Shown here in pieces: positions 1-10,308 of a stretch of 64,000 bases of DNA. Origin of the DNA: Mycobacterium basiliense (GTDB lineage: Bacteria; Actinomycetota; Actinomycetes; Mycobacteriales; Mycobacteriaceae); assembly GCF_900292015.1 (NCBI RefSeq), contig NZ_LR130759.1, positions 4,216,001-4,280,000 on the forward strand, given 5' to 3'. The position numbers and the translations under genes are program-made. The first letter of the stretch is position 1; each line of letters opens with the position of its first letter. The notes beneath the pieces are model-generated. The model had not been told where the DNA came from, made no database searches, and worked only from the letters and a program-made list of their open reading frames with translations.

Positions 1-269
1 ACGCCGCCGCCGAGCACCTTGGCCCAGGTCAACCGGCCGGTCACACGTTCCACCTGCATGAGATCGACGCCCACGATGGTCACCTGCTGGACCGGGAAAT
101 CCCGCTCGGACAGATAGTCGACGGCGCGTTGCGCCTCGGCATAGGTGGGATACGACCCGACCGGCCAGCCTTTGGGCGGGGTGGGCAATCCAGGGACACC
201 GCGCCGACCGGCGGCCCCAGCGGGGGGTGTGGAACCGGGAACCTGTCCAGGCTGAAATGGGCTAGTCAT
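1..269 (-). CDS. Rv1234-like general stress (GSP17M/YflT-type) protein, 5' part only
   Basis: The gene runs off the left edge, so only the first 89 codons are present. The ATG at 267-269 (minus) opens MTSPFQPGQVPG, followed by a Pro/Gly-rich linker and then the segment GSYPTYAEAQRAVDYLS-x-FPVQQVTIVG, which is the conserved start of the general-stress-protein-17M (YflT-like) domain. The M. tuberculosis orthologue Rv1234, as I recall it, continues into membrane segments that would lie outside this window. It is divergent from the DUF4190 gene that follows. The molecular function of the family is unknown. Assignment rests on remembered similarity to Rv1234. Confidence 0.85.
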   Translation of the reverse strand, partial: MTSPFQPGQVPGSTPPAGAAGRRGVPGLPTPPKGWPVGSYPTYAEAQRAVDYLSERDFPVQQVTIVGVDLMQVERVTGRLTWAKVLGGG

Positions 270-467
270 CGGCTCTCATTATCCTCTGCCCTCCTGTGCG
301 CTAGCCATCGTTTCATCTTGGAGACATCCCCGCACCATCCAGCAACCGCCCGGGCAGCAAATAGTCCAGGCTTGACCAATTTCGCCTGGCAGGGTGTTGC
401 AGGATGGCCTGCAAACTTCAGTTCACGGTCGTCAAACACCGATTGTCCATAAGCTAGGTTGATCACC

Positions 468-1109
468 ATGACAGGTCCCGGCGGCTCCTCCGACGAAGAC
501 GCCCACGAAGGTGAGGCTCCGCCTTTTCCAGCCGGCGAGCAGGCCTTCGAACAGCCCGGTCCCCCTTCATACGAGGCGCCCTGGGCCGCACCGGGAATGT
601 CGTCACCAGCCGCGGACTACCCGCCACCGCCGCATACGCCGCCGCACCCGGCCGAGTCCGCGGGTTATCCGCCCGATTTCGCCACCGGCTACCCACCGCC
701 GATGTCGACCGACTATCCGCCGTATGGGTCCTATAGCCCCCCGGCCGGGGAGTATCCGGAACCGTCGTACCCGCCGCCCATGGCGCCGCCGTACGGAGGT
801 CCCCCAGGCGGCTATCCACCCCCGTCCTATCCGGCTGGCTACTACCCTGCCCCGGACTACCTGGGTGGGTATGGACCAGCACAACCCGGCACCAATTCCC
901 TGGCGATCGTCTCACTGGTGTCTTCCCTGGTGGGCGTGCTGTGTTGCATCGGCTCGGTGGTGGCCATCGTGACCGGCACGATCGCACTCAACCAGATCAA
1001 GCAGACTCGTCAGGACGGCTATGGCCTGGCGGTGGCCGGCATCGTGATCGGCATCGCGGTCCTGCTGATCGGTCTGATCGTCGGAATCTTCAGCATTCCC
1101 TCTCGCTAG
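468..1109 (+). CDS. Pro/Tyr-rich membrane protein with C-terminal DUF4190 (Rv1233c-like)
   Basis: This 213-residue protein has a low-complexity N-terminal two thirds, rich in Pro, Tyr and Gly (repeated YPP, GYPP and PPYG), and a C-terminal DUF4190-type domain. That domain has two hydrophobic helices, NSLAIVSLVSSLVGVLCCIGSVV and LAVAGIVIGIAVLLIGLIVG, separated by a short polar loop with NQIKQTRQDG. The ATG at 468 (MTGPGG) is preferred to the in-frame TTG at 459. It probably places a disordered, proline-rich tail on one face of the plasma membrane. The function is unknown. Its position beside the Rv1232c- and Rv1231c-like genes is as in M. tuberculosis. Confidence 0.85.
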   Translation: MTGPGGSSDEDAHEGEAPPFPAGEQAFEQPGPPSYEAPWAAPGMSSPAADYPPPPHTPPHPAESAGYPPDFATGYPPPMSTDYPPYGSYSPPAGEYPEPSYPPPMAPPYGGPPGGYPPPSYPAGYYPAPDYLGGYGPAQPGTNSLAIVSLVSSLVGVLCCIGSVVAIVTGTIALNQIKQTRQDGYGLAVAGIVIGIAVLLIGLIVGIFSIPSR

Positions 1110-1188
1110 CAACGCGCTAGGCCCATCGGCACCCGTGGGCCGCCCGGCGCCGCAACGATCCCGCAGCGGGCTGCCTACGCTCTCAACC

Positions 1189-2496
1189 ATGGGATCGGTC
1201 AACAGGGTGTACGTAGCGCGGCTCTCGCGGATGATGGTGCTGGGTCCGTTTGGCGAATCGTTCGGGCGAATCCGCGATGTCGTCATCAGCATCAGCATTG
1301 TCCGCCAGCAGCCGCGGGTGCTGGGACTGGTGGTTGATCTGGCCACCCGCCGCAGCATCTTCATACCGATGCTCCGCGTCACGGCGATCGAGCCGAATGC
1401 GGTGACCCTGAACACGGCCCACGTCTCGCTGCGCCACTTCGAACAGCGGCCGGGCGAAGTTCTGGCGATCGGTCAAGTGCTCGACACGCCGGTGAAGGTC
1501 AACGACCCTGACCTACCCGAACTGGCTGCGGCGGAAATCGTGATCACCGACCTGGGGATCGAACAAACCCGAACCCGAGACTGGATGGTGAGCAGAGTCG
1601 CCGTCCGCAGCCAACGACGGCTGGGACGTCGAGGGCCGGTGCACATTGTGGACTGGCAAAATGTCCGTGGGTTGACCCCGTCTGCGCTGGCGATGCCGGA
1701 TCAGGGCGTGGCCCAATTGCTGGACCAGTTCGAAGGACGCCGGGCGGTCGATGTCGCCGACGCGATCCGCGGACTCCCGTCCAAGCGCCGCTATGAGGTG
1801 TTCAAGGCACTCGACGACGACCGGCTGGCCGATATCCTGCAGGAACTACCCGAGTTGGATCAGGCCGAGGTGCTGTCGCAACTGGGCACCGAGCGCGCCG
1901 CCGATGTGCTCGAAGAGATGGACCCCGATGACGCCGCGGACCTGCTCGGCGTGTTGAACCCGAACGATGCCGAGATATTGCTGACCCGGATGGACCCCGA
2001 CGATTCCGACTCGGTGCGACGGCTGCTGCAGCACTCACCAGACACCGCGGGCGGCTTGATGACCCCAGATCCGGTGGTGCTTACTCCCGACACTTCGGTT
2101 GCCGAGGCATTGGCCAGAGTCCGTGATCCCGACCTGACCCCTGCCTTGTCATCCATGGTTTTCGTGGCGCGCCCGCCGACCGCCACCCCCACCGGCCACT
2201 ACCTGGGCTACGTTCATCTGCAGCGACTGCTTCGCGAACCGCCGGCGGAGTTGGTGGGCGGAATCGTCGACACCGACCTGCTGACCCTGACACCGGAAAC
2301 ACCGCTGGCCGCCGTGACGCGCTATTTCGCCGCCTACAACCTGGTCTGCGGGCCGGTGGTTGACGACCAGAACCACCTGCTCGGTGCGGTGACGGTCGAC
2401 GACCTTCTCGATCACTTACTGCCGCACGACTGGCGCGTTGATGTGCAGCAGCTAGACCCCGCCGGCAGACCCGCCAGAACCGGAGGAACCTTGTGA
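1189..2496 (+). CDS. PRC-barrel / MgtE N-terminal domain / CBS protein without a channel domain (Rv1232c-like)
   Basis: This cytosolic protein has 435 residues. Residues 1-150 contain two PRC-barrel-like segments (GESFGRIRDVVISI). Residues 170-300 form an MgtE intracellular N domain with the typical helical repeats (LADILQELPELDQAEVLSQL, DVLEEMDPDDAADLLG). Two CBS motifs follow to about residue 420 (DPVVLTPDTSVAEALARV; VVDDQNHLLGAVTVDDLLDHL). True MgtE Mg2+ channels continue into five membrane helices; this protein stops instead, so it looks like a soluble magnesium or nucleotide sensor. The ATG at 1189 is preferred to an upstream GTG at 1135 because MGSVNRVYVARLS matches the family start. 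Its stop overlaps the next start, suggesting co-translation with the DUF1003 membrane protein. Confidence 0.88.
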   Translation: MGSVNRVYVARLSRMMVLGPFGESFGRIRDVVISISIVRQQPRVLGLVVDLATRRSIFIPMLRVTAIEPNAVTLNTAHVSLRHFEQRPGEVLAIGQVLDTPVKVNDPDLPELAAAEIVITDLGIEQTRTRDWMVSRVAVRSQRRLGRRGPVHIVDWQNVRGLTPSALAMPDQGVAQLLDQFEGRRAVDVADAIRGLPSKRRYEVFKALDDDRLADILQELPELDQAEVLSQLGTERAADVLEEMDPDDAADLLGVLNPNDAEILLTRMDPDDSDSVRRLLQHSPDTAGGLMTPDPVVLTPDTSVAEALARVRDPDLTPALSSMVFVARPPTATPTGHYLGYVHLQRLLREPPAELVGGIVDTDLLTLTPETPLAAVTRYFAAYNLVCGPVVDDQNHLLGAVTVDDLLDHLLPHDWRVDVQQLDPAGRPARTGGTL

Positions 2497-3035
2497 GCAA
2501 GTCCCCAGCGACGCGGCGACTGTACACGCCGCGGACATCGCGCAGGTTCACTCCGCGGATGGATCCTGAGGCCGTTGGGCAGATCACCGAATCCATCGCG
2601 CGGTTTTTCGGCACCGGGCGCTACCTGCTACTGCAGACGGGGTTGGTGTTGACCTGGATCGCGTTGAATCTCTTCGCGGCGCACTGGCGCTGGGACCCCT
2701 ATCCGTTCATCCTGCTCAACCTCGCGTTCTCCACACAGGCCGCCTATGCGGCGCCGCTGATCTTGCTGGCCCAGAACCGTCAGGAAAACCGCGACCGCGT
2801 CGCCCTCGAGGAGGATCGTCGGCGCGCCGCACAGACCAAGGCGGACACCGAATACCTGGCGCGCGAGCTGGCCGCCTTGCGGTTGGCCATCGGTGAGGTC
2901 CCAACTCGCGACTACCTACGCCACGAACTGGAAAATCTGCGCACGCTCGTCGAGGAATTGCAACCAGCGCGGCCGGAAGCGGACCCCGCCCAGGCGCCGG
3001 ACGGAACGGAGCGACGGACAAAAAAATCCGTTTGA
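2493..3035 (+). CDS. DUF1003 membrane protein (Rv1231c-like)
   Basis: This 180-residue protein starts at a GTG that overlaps the TGA of the preceding gene (GTGA), with a GGAGG about 6 bases upstream, so translational coupling is likely. A basic N-terminus precedes two hydrophobic helices (YLLLQTGLVLTWIALNLFAA and PFILLNLAFSTQAAYAAPLILL). The signature LAQNRQENRDRVALEEDR of DUF1003 follows, then a charged helix likely to form a coiled coil. DUF1003 proteins are inner-membrane proteins of unknown role. Coupling to the MgtE-N/CBS protein suggests the two act as a pair, perhaps in cation homeostasis; this is inference. Confidence 0.88.
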   Translation: MSKSPATRRLYTPRTSRRFTPRMDPEAVGQITESIARFFGTGRYLLLQTGLVLTWIALNLFAAHWRWDPYPFILLNLAFSTQAAYAAPLILLAQNRQENRDRVALEEDRRRAAQTKADTEYLARELAALRLAIGEVPTRDYLRHELENLRTLVEELQPARPEADPAQAPDGTERRTKKSV

Positions 3036-3151
3036 GAACCGACTACCCCATTGCGCCACTCGTGTCACAAGAGTTATGTATGGTGATCTAGTTCACGAAG
3101 CTAACCAAACGTAGTTTTCCCGACGGCTCACACAACCTGAGGACGGCCGAG

Positions 3152-4522
3152 GTGCGCATAGGGGGACGCTGGGGTGCCCGCCCGGCCGTCGCATTGGTGC
3201 GACAAGGTGCCCTTTGCGTAGTGAGATCGCCGGTATTCGGCATCGCCATGATCGCCCCACTGGTATTTGCCGGGGCGGTCGGCGCTGCGGCACCCGCATC
3301 CCGCGCAAAAATCCCGCGGGTACAGGCCGCCGTTACGCCGGTGGCCGCGGTCGCCCCGACCCCCGTCGTCGACCTGTCCGGCCCAGCCGTCATCGCCGTC
3401 GAACGTCCGCCGACCAGCTTCCACTTCGCCGAGACCACCGGCTCTGCTCCACCGCCGGCAATGGTCGTGAATTCGCCCGGTGCACTGGGTATTCCGGTCA
3501 TGGCGCTGACCGCGTATCGCAACGCCGAGCAGAAGATGGCCGTGGCCGCGCCGGGTTGCGGCATCAGCTGGAACCTGCTGGCCGGCATCGGACGCATCGA
3601 GTCGATGCACGCCAACGGCGGGGCGGTTGACGAGCGCGGCACCGCTGTCAGCCCGATTTACGGCCCCGCGCTGGATGGCACGCTGCCCGGCAACGAGATC
3701 ATCATCCAAAGCAAGGTGGGCAATCGGGTCACCTATGCCCGCGCGATGGGCCCGATGCAGTTCCTGCCCGGCACCTGGGCCCGCTACGCCGTCGACGGCG
3801 ACAACGACGGGGTGCCCGACCCGCAAAACATCTTCGACTCCACGCTCGCCGCCGCACGGTACCTGTGCAGCGGCGGACTCAACCTGCGGGATCCCGCGCA
3901 AGTCATGGCCGCCATCCTGCGTTACAACAACTCGATGCCGTACGCCCAGAACGTCTTGGGCTGGGCGGCGGCCTACGCCACCGGTGTACTCCCGGTCGAC
4001 CTGCCGCCGATCACCGGCCCGCCGCCACCGATCGGTGATGCGCACCTCGAGCAATCCGAGGGGCTTGGGCCCAATCTGCCGTTGAACGCCAACGGCCTTG
4101 GGATCAACGACCCGGCGGGGCACATGCCGCTGATCAACTTTGGCCCCCCGCCGGTGCCCGTCGCGCCCCCGCCGATGTTCCCCTGGCTGCAACCCACCCC
4201 ACAGCCACAGGCGCCCCAACCCGGCTGCACACTGATCTGCATAACCCCGCAAAGCCCGCCAGAACCACCCCCAGTGGGCGGGCCGATGCCGTTCGGCATC
4301 ATGCCGCCGCCACCTCCTCCAGCTCCTCCAGCGGCGCCACCAGCGGATCCGCTGGCCCCGCTGGGCGGTCCCGCGCCGGCCAACCCAGCACCTGCGCCGC
4401 CCAACCCCGCACCGGGTGCATCCGCGCCGGCCAACCCCGCACCAAAGCCGGCCGGGCCTCCGCCGGCACCGACACCCAATCCACCGGCACCCGGCGGGCC
4501 GGTGCTCACGCCGATCAGCTGA
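3152..4522 (+). CDS. Secreted lytic-transglycosylase-like protein with proline-rich tail (Rv1230c-like)
   Basis: The 456-residue product starts at GTG 3152. It has an N-terminal hydrophobic signal or anchor (GIAMIAPLVFAGAVGAAAPA, about residues 30-50). A membrane-bound murein transglycosylase (MltB-type SLT) domain spans about residues 110-290, with the motif LLAGIGRIESMHAN (likely catalytic Glu near residue 150), then AMGPMQFLPGTWARYAVDGD, DPQNIFDSTLAAARYLC and LRYNNSMPYAQNVL. The last 130 residues are Pro/Ala-rich and low-complexity. It probably acts on peptidoglycan outside the membrane. It is separated from the genes on either side by about 115 and 50 bases. Confidence 0.88.
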   Translation: MRIGGRWGARPAVALVRQGALCVVRSPVFGIAMIAPLVFAGAVGAAAPASRAKIPRVQAAVTPVAAVAPTPVVDLSGPAVIAVERPPTSFHFAETTGSAPPPAMVVNSPGALGIPVMALTAYRNAEQKMAVAAPGCGISWNLLAGIGRIESMHANGGAVDERGTAVSPIYGPALDGTLPGNEIIIQSKVGNRVTYARAMGPMQFLPGTWARYAVDGDNDGVPDPQNIFDSTLAAARYLCSGGLNLRDPAQVMAAILRYNNSMPYAQNVLGWAAAYATGVLPVDLPPITGPPPPIGDAHLEQSEGLGPNLPLNANGLGINDPAGHMPLINFGPPPVPVAPPPMFPWLQPTPQPQAPQPGCTLICITPQSPPEPPPVGGPMPFGIMPPPPPPAPPAAPPADPLAPLGGPAPANPAPAPPNPAPGASAPANPAPKPAGPPPAPTPNPPAPGGPVLTPIS

Positions 4523-4573
4523 CCGCTCGACTGGCCGTCCCGGCCGAGTCGGCGCCGCCTAGACTCGGCAGTG

Positions 4574-5722
4574 ATGTCCGCAACTCGAGATGACGCCGAT
4601 CTGACCGCCACCATCCGCGCCGCGCTGGCCAAAGTGATTGATCCCGAACTTCGGCGCCCCATCACCGACCTCGGGATGGTCAAAAGCGTCGACGTCAGCC
4701 CGGACGGCGCGGTTCATGTCGAAATCTACCTCACCACCGCGGCGTGCCCCAAGAAGTCGGAAATCAGCGATCGGGTCGCCCAGGCGGTGGGCGACGTTCC
4801 CGGCACCGGAGCCGTGCGCGTCAGCCTGGATGTGATGAACGATGAGCAGCGTACCGAGCTGCGCAAACAGTTGCGCGGCGACGCCCGCGAGCCCGTCATC
4901 CCGTTCGCTCAGCCCAGCTCACTGACCCGGGTGTATGCGGTCGCGTCCGGCAAGGGCGGTGTCGGCAAATCCACCGTCACGGTCAACCTGGCTGCGGCAA
5001 TGGCCGCCCGCGGCCTGTCGGTCGGCGTGCTGGACGCCGATATCCACGGCCACTCCATTCCCCGGATGATGGGCACCACCGACCGGCCCACGCAGGTCGA
5101 ATCGATGATCCTGCCGCCCATCGCCCACGAGGTGCGGGTCATCTCGATCGCCCAGTTCACCCAAGACAACACGCCCGTGGTGTGGCGCGGGCCCATGCTG
5201 CACCGTGCGCTACAGCAGTTCTTGGCCGACGTGTACTGGGGTGACCTGGACGTGCTGCTTCTCGATTTGCCGCCCGGGACCGGCGACGTCGCCATCTCGG
5301 TGGCTCAGCTAATCCCCAACGCCGAAATTCTAGTGGTGACCACGCCGCAGTTAGCCGCCGCCGAGGTGGCCGAACGGGCCGGCAGCATCGCGCTGCAGAC
5401 CCGCCAGCGGATCGTCGGCGTAGTGGAAAACATGTCCGGACTGACCCTGCCGGACGGCACCACCCTGCAGGTGTTCGGCGAAGGCGGCGGTCAGCAGGTT
5501 TCCGAGCGGCTGACCCGCGCGGTGGGCGCCGACGTGCCGCTGCTAGGTCAGATTCCGCTGGACCCCGCACTGGTGAACGCGGGCGACTCGGGTACACCGC
5601 TGGTCTTGAGCGCGCCCGATTCCGCGGTGGGCAAGGAATTGCTGAACATCGCGGACAGGTTGGCCGCACGGCGACGCGGACTGGCGGGCATGTCATTGGG
5701 GCTGGACCCGACCCGACACTGA
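4574..5722 (+). CDS. mrp: Mrp/NBP35-type P-loop ATPase, Fe-S cluster carrier
   Basis: This 382-residue protein has an N-terminal MIP18/DUF59 domain (residues 12-95, VIDPELRRPITDLGMVKSV) fused to an Mrp ATPase domain. The ATPase shows the deviant Walker A SGKGGVGKST near residue 125, then DADIHGHSIPRMMG and LLLDLPPGTGD. Family members bind and transfer [4Fe-4S] clusters. The CxxC often found near the C-terminus of Mrp homologues is not present here. ATG 4574 is chosen over the GTG immediately before it. In H37Rv I recall Rv1225c to lpqX lying between mrp and tatB; here the two stops are only 7 bases apart. Confidence 0.93.
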   Translation: MSATRDDADLTATIRAALAKVIDPELRRPITDLGMVKSVDVSPDGAVHVEIYLTTAACPKKSEISDRVAQAVGDVPGTGAVRVSLDVMNDEQRTELRKQLRGDAREPVIPFAQPSSLTRVYAVASGKGGVGKSTVTVNLAAAMAARGLSVGVLDADIHGHSIPRMMGTTDRPTQVESMILPPIAHEVRVISIAQFTQDNTPVVWRGPMLHRALQQFLADVYWGDLDVLLLDLPPGTGDVAISVAQLIPNAEILVVTTPQLAAAEVAERAGSIALQTRQRIVGVVENMSGLTLPDGTTLQVFGEGGGQQVSERLTRAVGADVPLLGQIPLDPALVNAGDSGTPLVLSAPDSAVGKELLNIADRLAARRRGLAGMSLGLDPTRH

Positions 5723-5729
5723 GCGCTGC

Positions 5730-6137
5730 TCAGGTGGCATCCGAGTCAAACGGTGGGCGAGCCGGCTCGTCCGCGCCATGTTGCGCCTCTGGGGTACCGG
5801 CCGCCTGCTCCACCGGCTGCGCCGCGCTGGCAGCGGCGGGGGTGTCAAAGTTGCCGGTGAAGATGGAGTCATCGCCGTCGAGGAGGTGCTTGGTCAGCGC
5901 CGCGCGTGGGGTCATGCCCCGCAGCTTCTGCAGCTCACCGAGCTGGCCACGCAGATCGTCGAATTCGGGCCCCATGTCCTCGCGGAGTTGGCTGGTGACG
6001 CCGCTGAGATAGTCCCGCGCCTGGCGGAGCGCACCTGCCGTCCAGCGGATGGCTCCGGGCAACCGCTCAGGCCCAAGCACTACCAGCCCGACCACAACAA
6101 GTACGAGCATTTCCCCCCAGCCTATGTTGGCGAACAC
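5730..6137 (-). CDS. tatB: Sec-independent protein translocase TatB
   Basis: This 135-residue protein has the TatA/B fold: a short N-terminal transmembrane helix ([22 protein letters not shown]), the hinge after the Pro-Glu-Arg-Leu-Pro motif, an amphipathic helix ([19 protein letters not shown]) and a disordered Ala/Pro/Glu tail. TatB receives twin-arginine precursors together with TatC and passes them to the TatA pore. It lies 10 bases downstream of htrA on the same strand, at the end of the sigE-rseA-htrA-tatB run, as in M. tuberculosis. It converges on mrp with almost no intergenic space. Confidence 0.95.
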   Translation of the reverse strand: MFANIGWGEMLVLVVVGLVVLGPERLPGAIRWTAGALRQARDYLSGVTSQLREDMGPEFDDLRGQLGELQKLRGMTPRAALTKHLLDGDDSIFTGNFDTPAAASAAQPVEQAAGTPEAQHGADEPARPPFDSDAT

Positions 6138-6147
6138 CAGCGGAAGC

Positions 6148-7749
<1,602 letters not shown>

Positions 7750-7832
7750 CTAGTATCCATGGATCCCGGTCGGTCGGCATGAACCGCGCGCAGCACCACT
7801 CGGCCCTGGACGCAGGCAGACGGTTGTCAAAG

Positions 7833-8237
7833 CTAGGGATGCTTCCGCTGACCACGGGCCTCGCGCTCGGCGAAGGGGTCGGCCAGCGGCGACGTGTCCT
7901 GAGTCGGTTCCGATGCGGGGCAATGCGGAATCTCCGACAGCGCCCCGAGCAACGTGCTGGGGATACGGATCGGATGAGAGTCGCGCAACGCGGCGCGCGC
8001 GCGGCTGTGGTCGTCGACTTCGGCCGCGCATTGCGGGCACAACGACAAGTGATGCGCGGCCCGCAAGTGCGCGTTCATCCTCAGCTCACCGTCGACAAAC
8101 GCGGCGATGGCCTCGAGAGAGAGGTGCTCGGTCGAGCGGAAGCGACGTGGCGCACCGACCGGTGCATCACTCTGCGATGCGAATTGAGCGGGGAGCCACG
8201 AGAACGCGCGCCGAAACACATGTCCCCGGTCGGCCAT
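7833..8237 (-). CDS. rseA: Anti-sigma-E factor RseA (zinc-associated anti-sigma)
   Basis: This small cytosolic anti-sigma factor of 134 residues carries the zinc-associated motif HLRAAHHLSLCPQC (His-x3-Cys-x2-Cys), preceded by LSLEAIAAFVDGEL, the conserved helix that contacts sigma region 2 and 4. The start MADRGHVFRRAFSW at 8237 is chosen over an upstream in-frame ATG at 8339 because an AAGGAG box sits about 7 bases upstream and the remembered M. tuberculosis RseA begins with the same motif. In M. tuberculosis RseA releases SigE on stress through oxidation or PknB phosphorylation and ClpC1P2 degradation. The C-terminal tail is shorter than the 154-residue H37Rv protein. Confidence 0.92.
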   Translation of the reverse strand: MADRGHVFRRAFSWLPAQFASQSDAPVGAPRRFRSTEHLSLEAIAAFVDGELRMNAHLRAAHHLSLCPQCAAEVDDHSRARAALRDSHPIRIPSTLLGALSEIPHCPASEPTQDTSPLADPFAEREARGQRKHP

Positions 8238-8410
8238 CACCAGCTCCTTTCCTGCCATTACGCGCCATCGGCATTTCGCGCCATCGACTATGTCGAATGT
8301 AGCGCGCACCCGCGCCTGCCAACCATCATTGATGGCCAAAACTCCAGGATTTGGGACCAGCTGGCAACCGTGTAGTGGCCAAACCGATGATCGAGTGCGC
8401 AGTGCGTCGC

Positions 8411-9223
8411 TTAGCTGGCCGTCCCGACTGGCCGGCTACCCAACTCGCTGTGTTCGGGATGTGCGGCAAGGTAATCCCGCAGCGCCTGGCGTCCCCGGTG
8501 TATCCGGCTACGCACGGTGCCGAGCTTCACGCCCAGGGTCGCGCCGATCTCTTCGTACGAGAGACCTTCGATGTCGCACAAGACGACCGCGGCGCGAAAC
8601 TCCGGCGGCAACGAATCCAGGGCTGCCTGCAAGTCTGGCCCGAGTCGTGAGTCGTGGTAGATCTGCTCCGGGTTGGGGTCGTCGGCGGGTACCCGATCGT
8701 AATCGTCAGGCAACGCTTCCATCCGGATGCGGGCCCGCCGCCGGACCATGTCCAGAAACAGGTTGGTGGTGATGCGGTGCAGCCAGCCCTCGAACGTTCC
8801 GGGCTGATAATTCTGGACGGACCGGAAAACCCTGATAAAGGTTTCTTGGGTCAGGTCCTCGGCGTCGTGTTGGTTGCCGGAAAGACGGTAGGCCAGCCGA
8901 TACACCCGATCGGCGTGCTGACGCACCAACTCGTCCCATGACGGCATGGTGGCCTTGTCCCCGGTCGCATCGAATACCGCCGTACCGAGCAATCCCTCGG
9001 ACGGTTCCACCCACTCGTCGTCGCGGACCAGTTGGGGGTGAGACATTTTTGTCGCGGTTGTCGCGGTTGTCGCGGTTGTCGCGGTTGTCGCGGTTGTCGC
9101 GCCTGATGTGGTGATGTTCACTTCCTCCGGATTTTCCCTGCCCTCGAGTCTCCACAGTTCGTCACCGGCGGCAACGCGGAGTTGCCAATCTGTATTCCCC
9201 ACCCAGCGTCCGCCGCCTTCCAT
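8411..9223 (-). CDS. sigE: ECF RNA polymerase sigma factor SigE
   Basis: This 270-residue ECF sigma factor has region 2 ([20 protein letters not shown], then [14 protein letters not shown] and the DNA-melting motif [20 protein letters not shown]). Region 4 has the [23 protein letters not shown] followed by [19 protein letters not shown]. SigE drives the response to surface stress, detergent and heat and is held by RseA, encoded next. The N-terminal 58 residues differ from H37Rv and contain a run of Ala-Thr-Thr triplets encoded by a 9-bp tandem repeat. An internal ATG at 9046 ([10 protein letters not shown]) lies just after the repeat and could give a shorter isoform; alternative SigE starts are reported in M. 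tuberculosis. Confidence 0.94.
   Translation of the reverse strand: MEGGGRWVGNTDWQLRVAAGDELWRLEGRENPEEVNITTSGATTATTATTATTATTATKMSHPQLVRDDEWVEPSEGLLGTAVFDATGDKATMPSWDELVRQHADRVYRLAYRLSGNQHDAEDLTQETFIRVFRSVQNYQPGTFEGWLHRITTNLFLDMVRRRARIRMEALPDDYDRVPADDPNPEQIYHDSRLGPDLQAALDSLPPEFRAAVVLCDIEGLSYEEIGATLGVKLGTVRSRIHRGRQALRDYLAAHPEHSELGSRPVGTAS
9051..9110 (-). repeat. 9-bp tandem repeat inside the 5' coding region of sigE
   Basis: Six perfect head-to-tail copies of GTCGCGGTT (plus strand) occupy 9051-9104, and a partial seventh ends at 9110. On the coding strand the unit reads GCGACAACC and adds Ala-Thr-Thr per copy, so changes in copy number keep the frame. The array lies between the most upstream start codon and an internal ATG at 9046. 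Confidence 0.95.
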
Positions 9224-9267
9224 ACCGATACCGTCGCGTATGGGCGTGTGGGCGGCATATGAGCAAA

Positions 9268-9283
9268 CTGAGCTTTAGCTGAG
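9268..9283 (-). promoter_or_regulatory. Direct repeat upstream of sigE, candidate MprA-type box
   Basis: Two CTGAG/CTCAG elements (9268-9272 and 9279-9283) occur in the same orientation 11 bases apart, in the 224-bp divergent region between sigE and the methyltransferase gene. MprA is known to regulate sigE directly in M. tuberculosis through loosely conserved direct repeats; the match here is to a remembered motif and is tentative. Confidence 0.35.
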
Positions 9284-9447
9284 AAACCATTCCGTAACCT
9301 TGCTCTGCCTGCGCTTTCGGGTTGGCGGTGAAATTCATCGAGCCGTAGGTTCCGGGCGTGTCGGCCAGGCTCACATGGCCTTGGCTTGGGTCCTGGTGAC
9401 GGGCGCGCCTGCCCGCCTACGTCGCCGACCCGACATACGCTGCGGTC

Positions 9448-10122
9448 ATGGACGGCACCGATAACAGCGCGGTCACCCCCGGCCGGCAGGCCCCCAGTCG
9501 AGCCGAATTATTGTCCGCGCACGCCGAGGGTTCGATCTCCGAAGACGCGATCCTGGCCCAAGCCCGCGATCGCGCCGTCGACATCGGCGTTGGGGCGATT
9601 ACACCCGCGGTGGGTGCGCTGTTGAGCATGCTCGCCAAGCTCAGCGGCGGCAAGGCAGTTGCGGAGGTCGGGACCGGCGCCGGCGTCAGCGGTCTGTGGT
9701 TGCTATCCGGGATGAGCGATGACGGCGTACTGACCACGATCGACATCGAGCCCGAGCACCTGCGGGTGGCCAAGCGGGCGTTCACCGAGGCCGGTATCGG
9801 GCCATCGCGCAGCAGGCTGATCGGCGGCCGTGCTCAAGAAGTGCTGACCCGACTCGCCGACGAATCCTATGATCTGGTCTTCGTCGACGCTGACCCGATC
9901 GACCAGCCGGACTATGTGGTCGAGGGTGTGCGGTTGCTGCGCTCTGGCGGGGTCATTGTGGTGCATCGGGCCGCGCTCGGTGGGCGGGCCGGCGATCCGG
10001 CGGCCCGCGATGCCGAGGTGACCGCGGTGCGGGAGGCGGCGCGCCTGATCGCCGAAGACGAACGCCTCACCCCCGCCCTGGTGCCGCTGGGCGACGGGGT
10101 GCTGGCCGCGGTGCGGGACTGA
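9448..10122 (+). CDS. SAM-dependent O-methyltransferase (Rv1220c-like)
   Basis: This 224-residue class I methyltransferase belongs to the catechol/caffeoyl-CoA O-methyltransferase group. The SAM-binding glycine motif [15 protein letters not shown] is near residues 70-85. The acidic end of strand 2 is [10 protein letters not shown], and the metal/catalytic motif region is [17 protein letters not shown]. It is divergent from sigE, as in M. tuberculosis. The substrate is unknown. Just downstream the synteny with M. tuberculosis breaks. Confidence 0.9.
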   Translation: MDGTDNSAVTPGRQAPSRAELLSAHAEGSISEDAILAQARDRAVDIGVGAITPAVGALLSMLAKLSGGKAVAEVGTGAGVSGLWLLSGMSDDGVLTTIDIEPEHLRVAKRAFTEAGIGPSRSRLIGGRAQEVLTRLADESYDLVFVDADPIDQPDYVVEGVRLLRSGGVIVVHRAALGGRAGDPAARDAEVTAVREAARLIAEDERLTPALVPLGDGVLAAVRD

Positions 10123-10308
10123 GGGCGAGAATCGGCTAGTAGTGGAGTTTCGGCGGCGTTCGGTTGACGGGCGCATCGACGGATGGCTCGCCCTCGCGGC
10201 CAACGGGCGCACCCCCGGCGGAGAGATCGCGGAGTTCGACGTCGCGCGTCTCACGGCCCACAGCACCAGCCGGTGATCCGCACCAGCGCCACATCGAAGC
10301 CGAACCCA

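Noticed and set aside
9051..9110. Reading the sigE repeat region in the alternative frame (Asn-Arg-Asp repeats)
   Set aside because: The frame giving Ala-Thr-Thr joins the SigE N-terminus (VGNT... start) and region 2 without interruption; the other ends within the gene.
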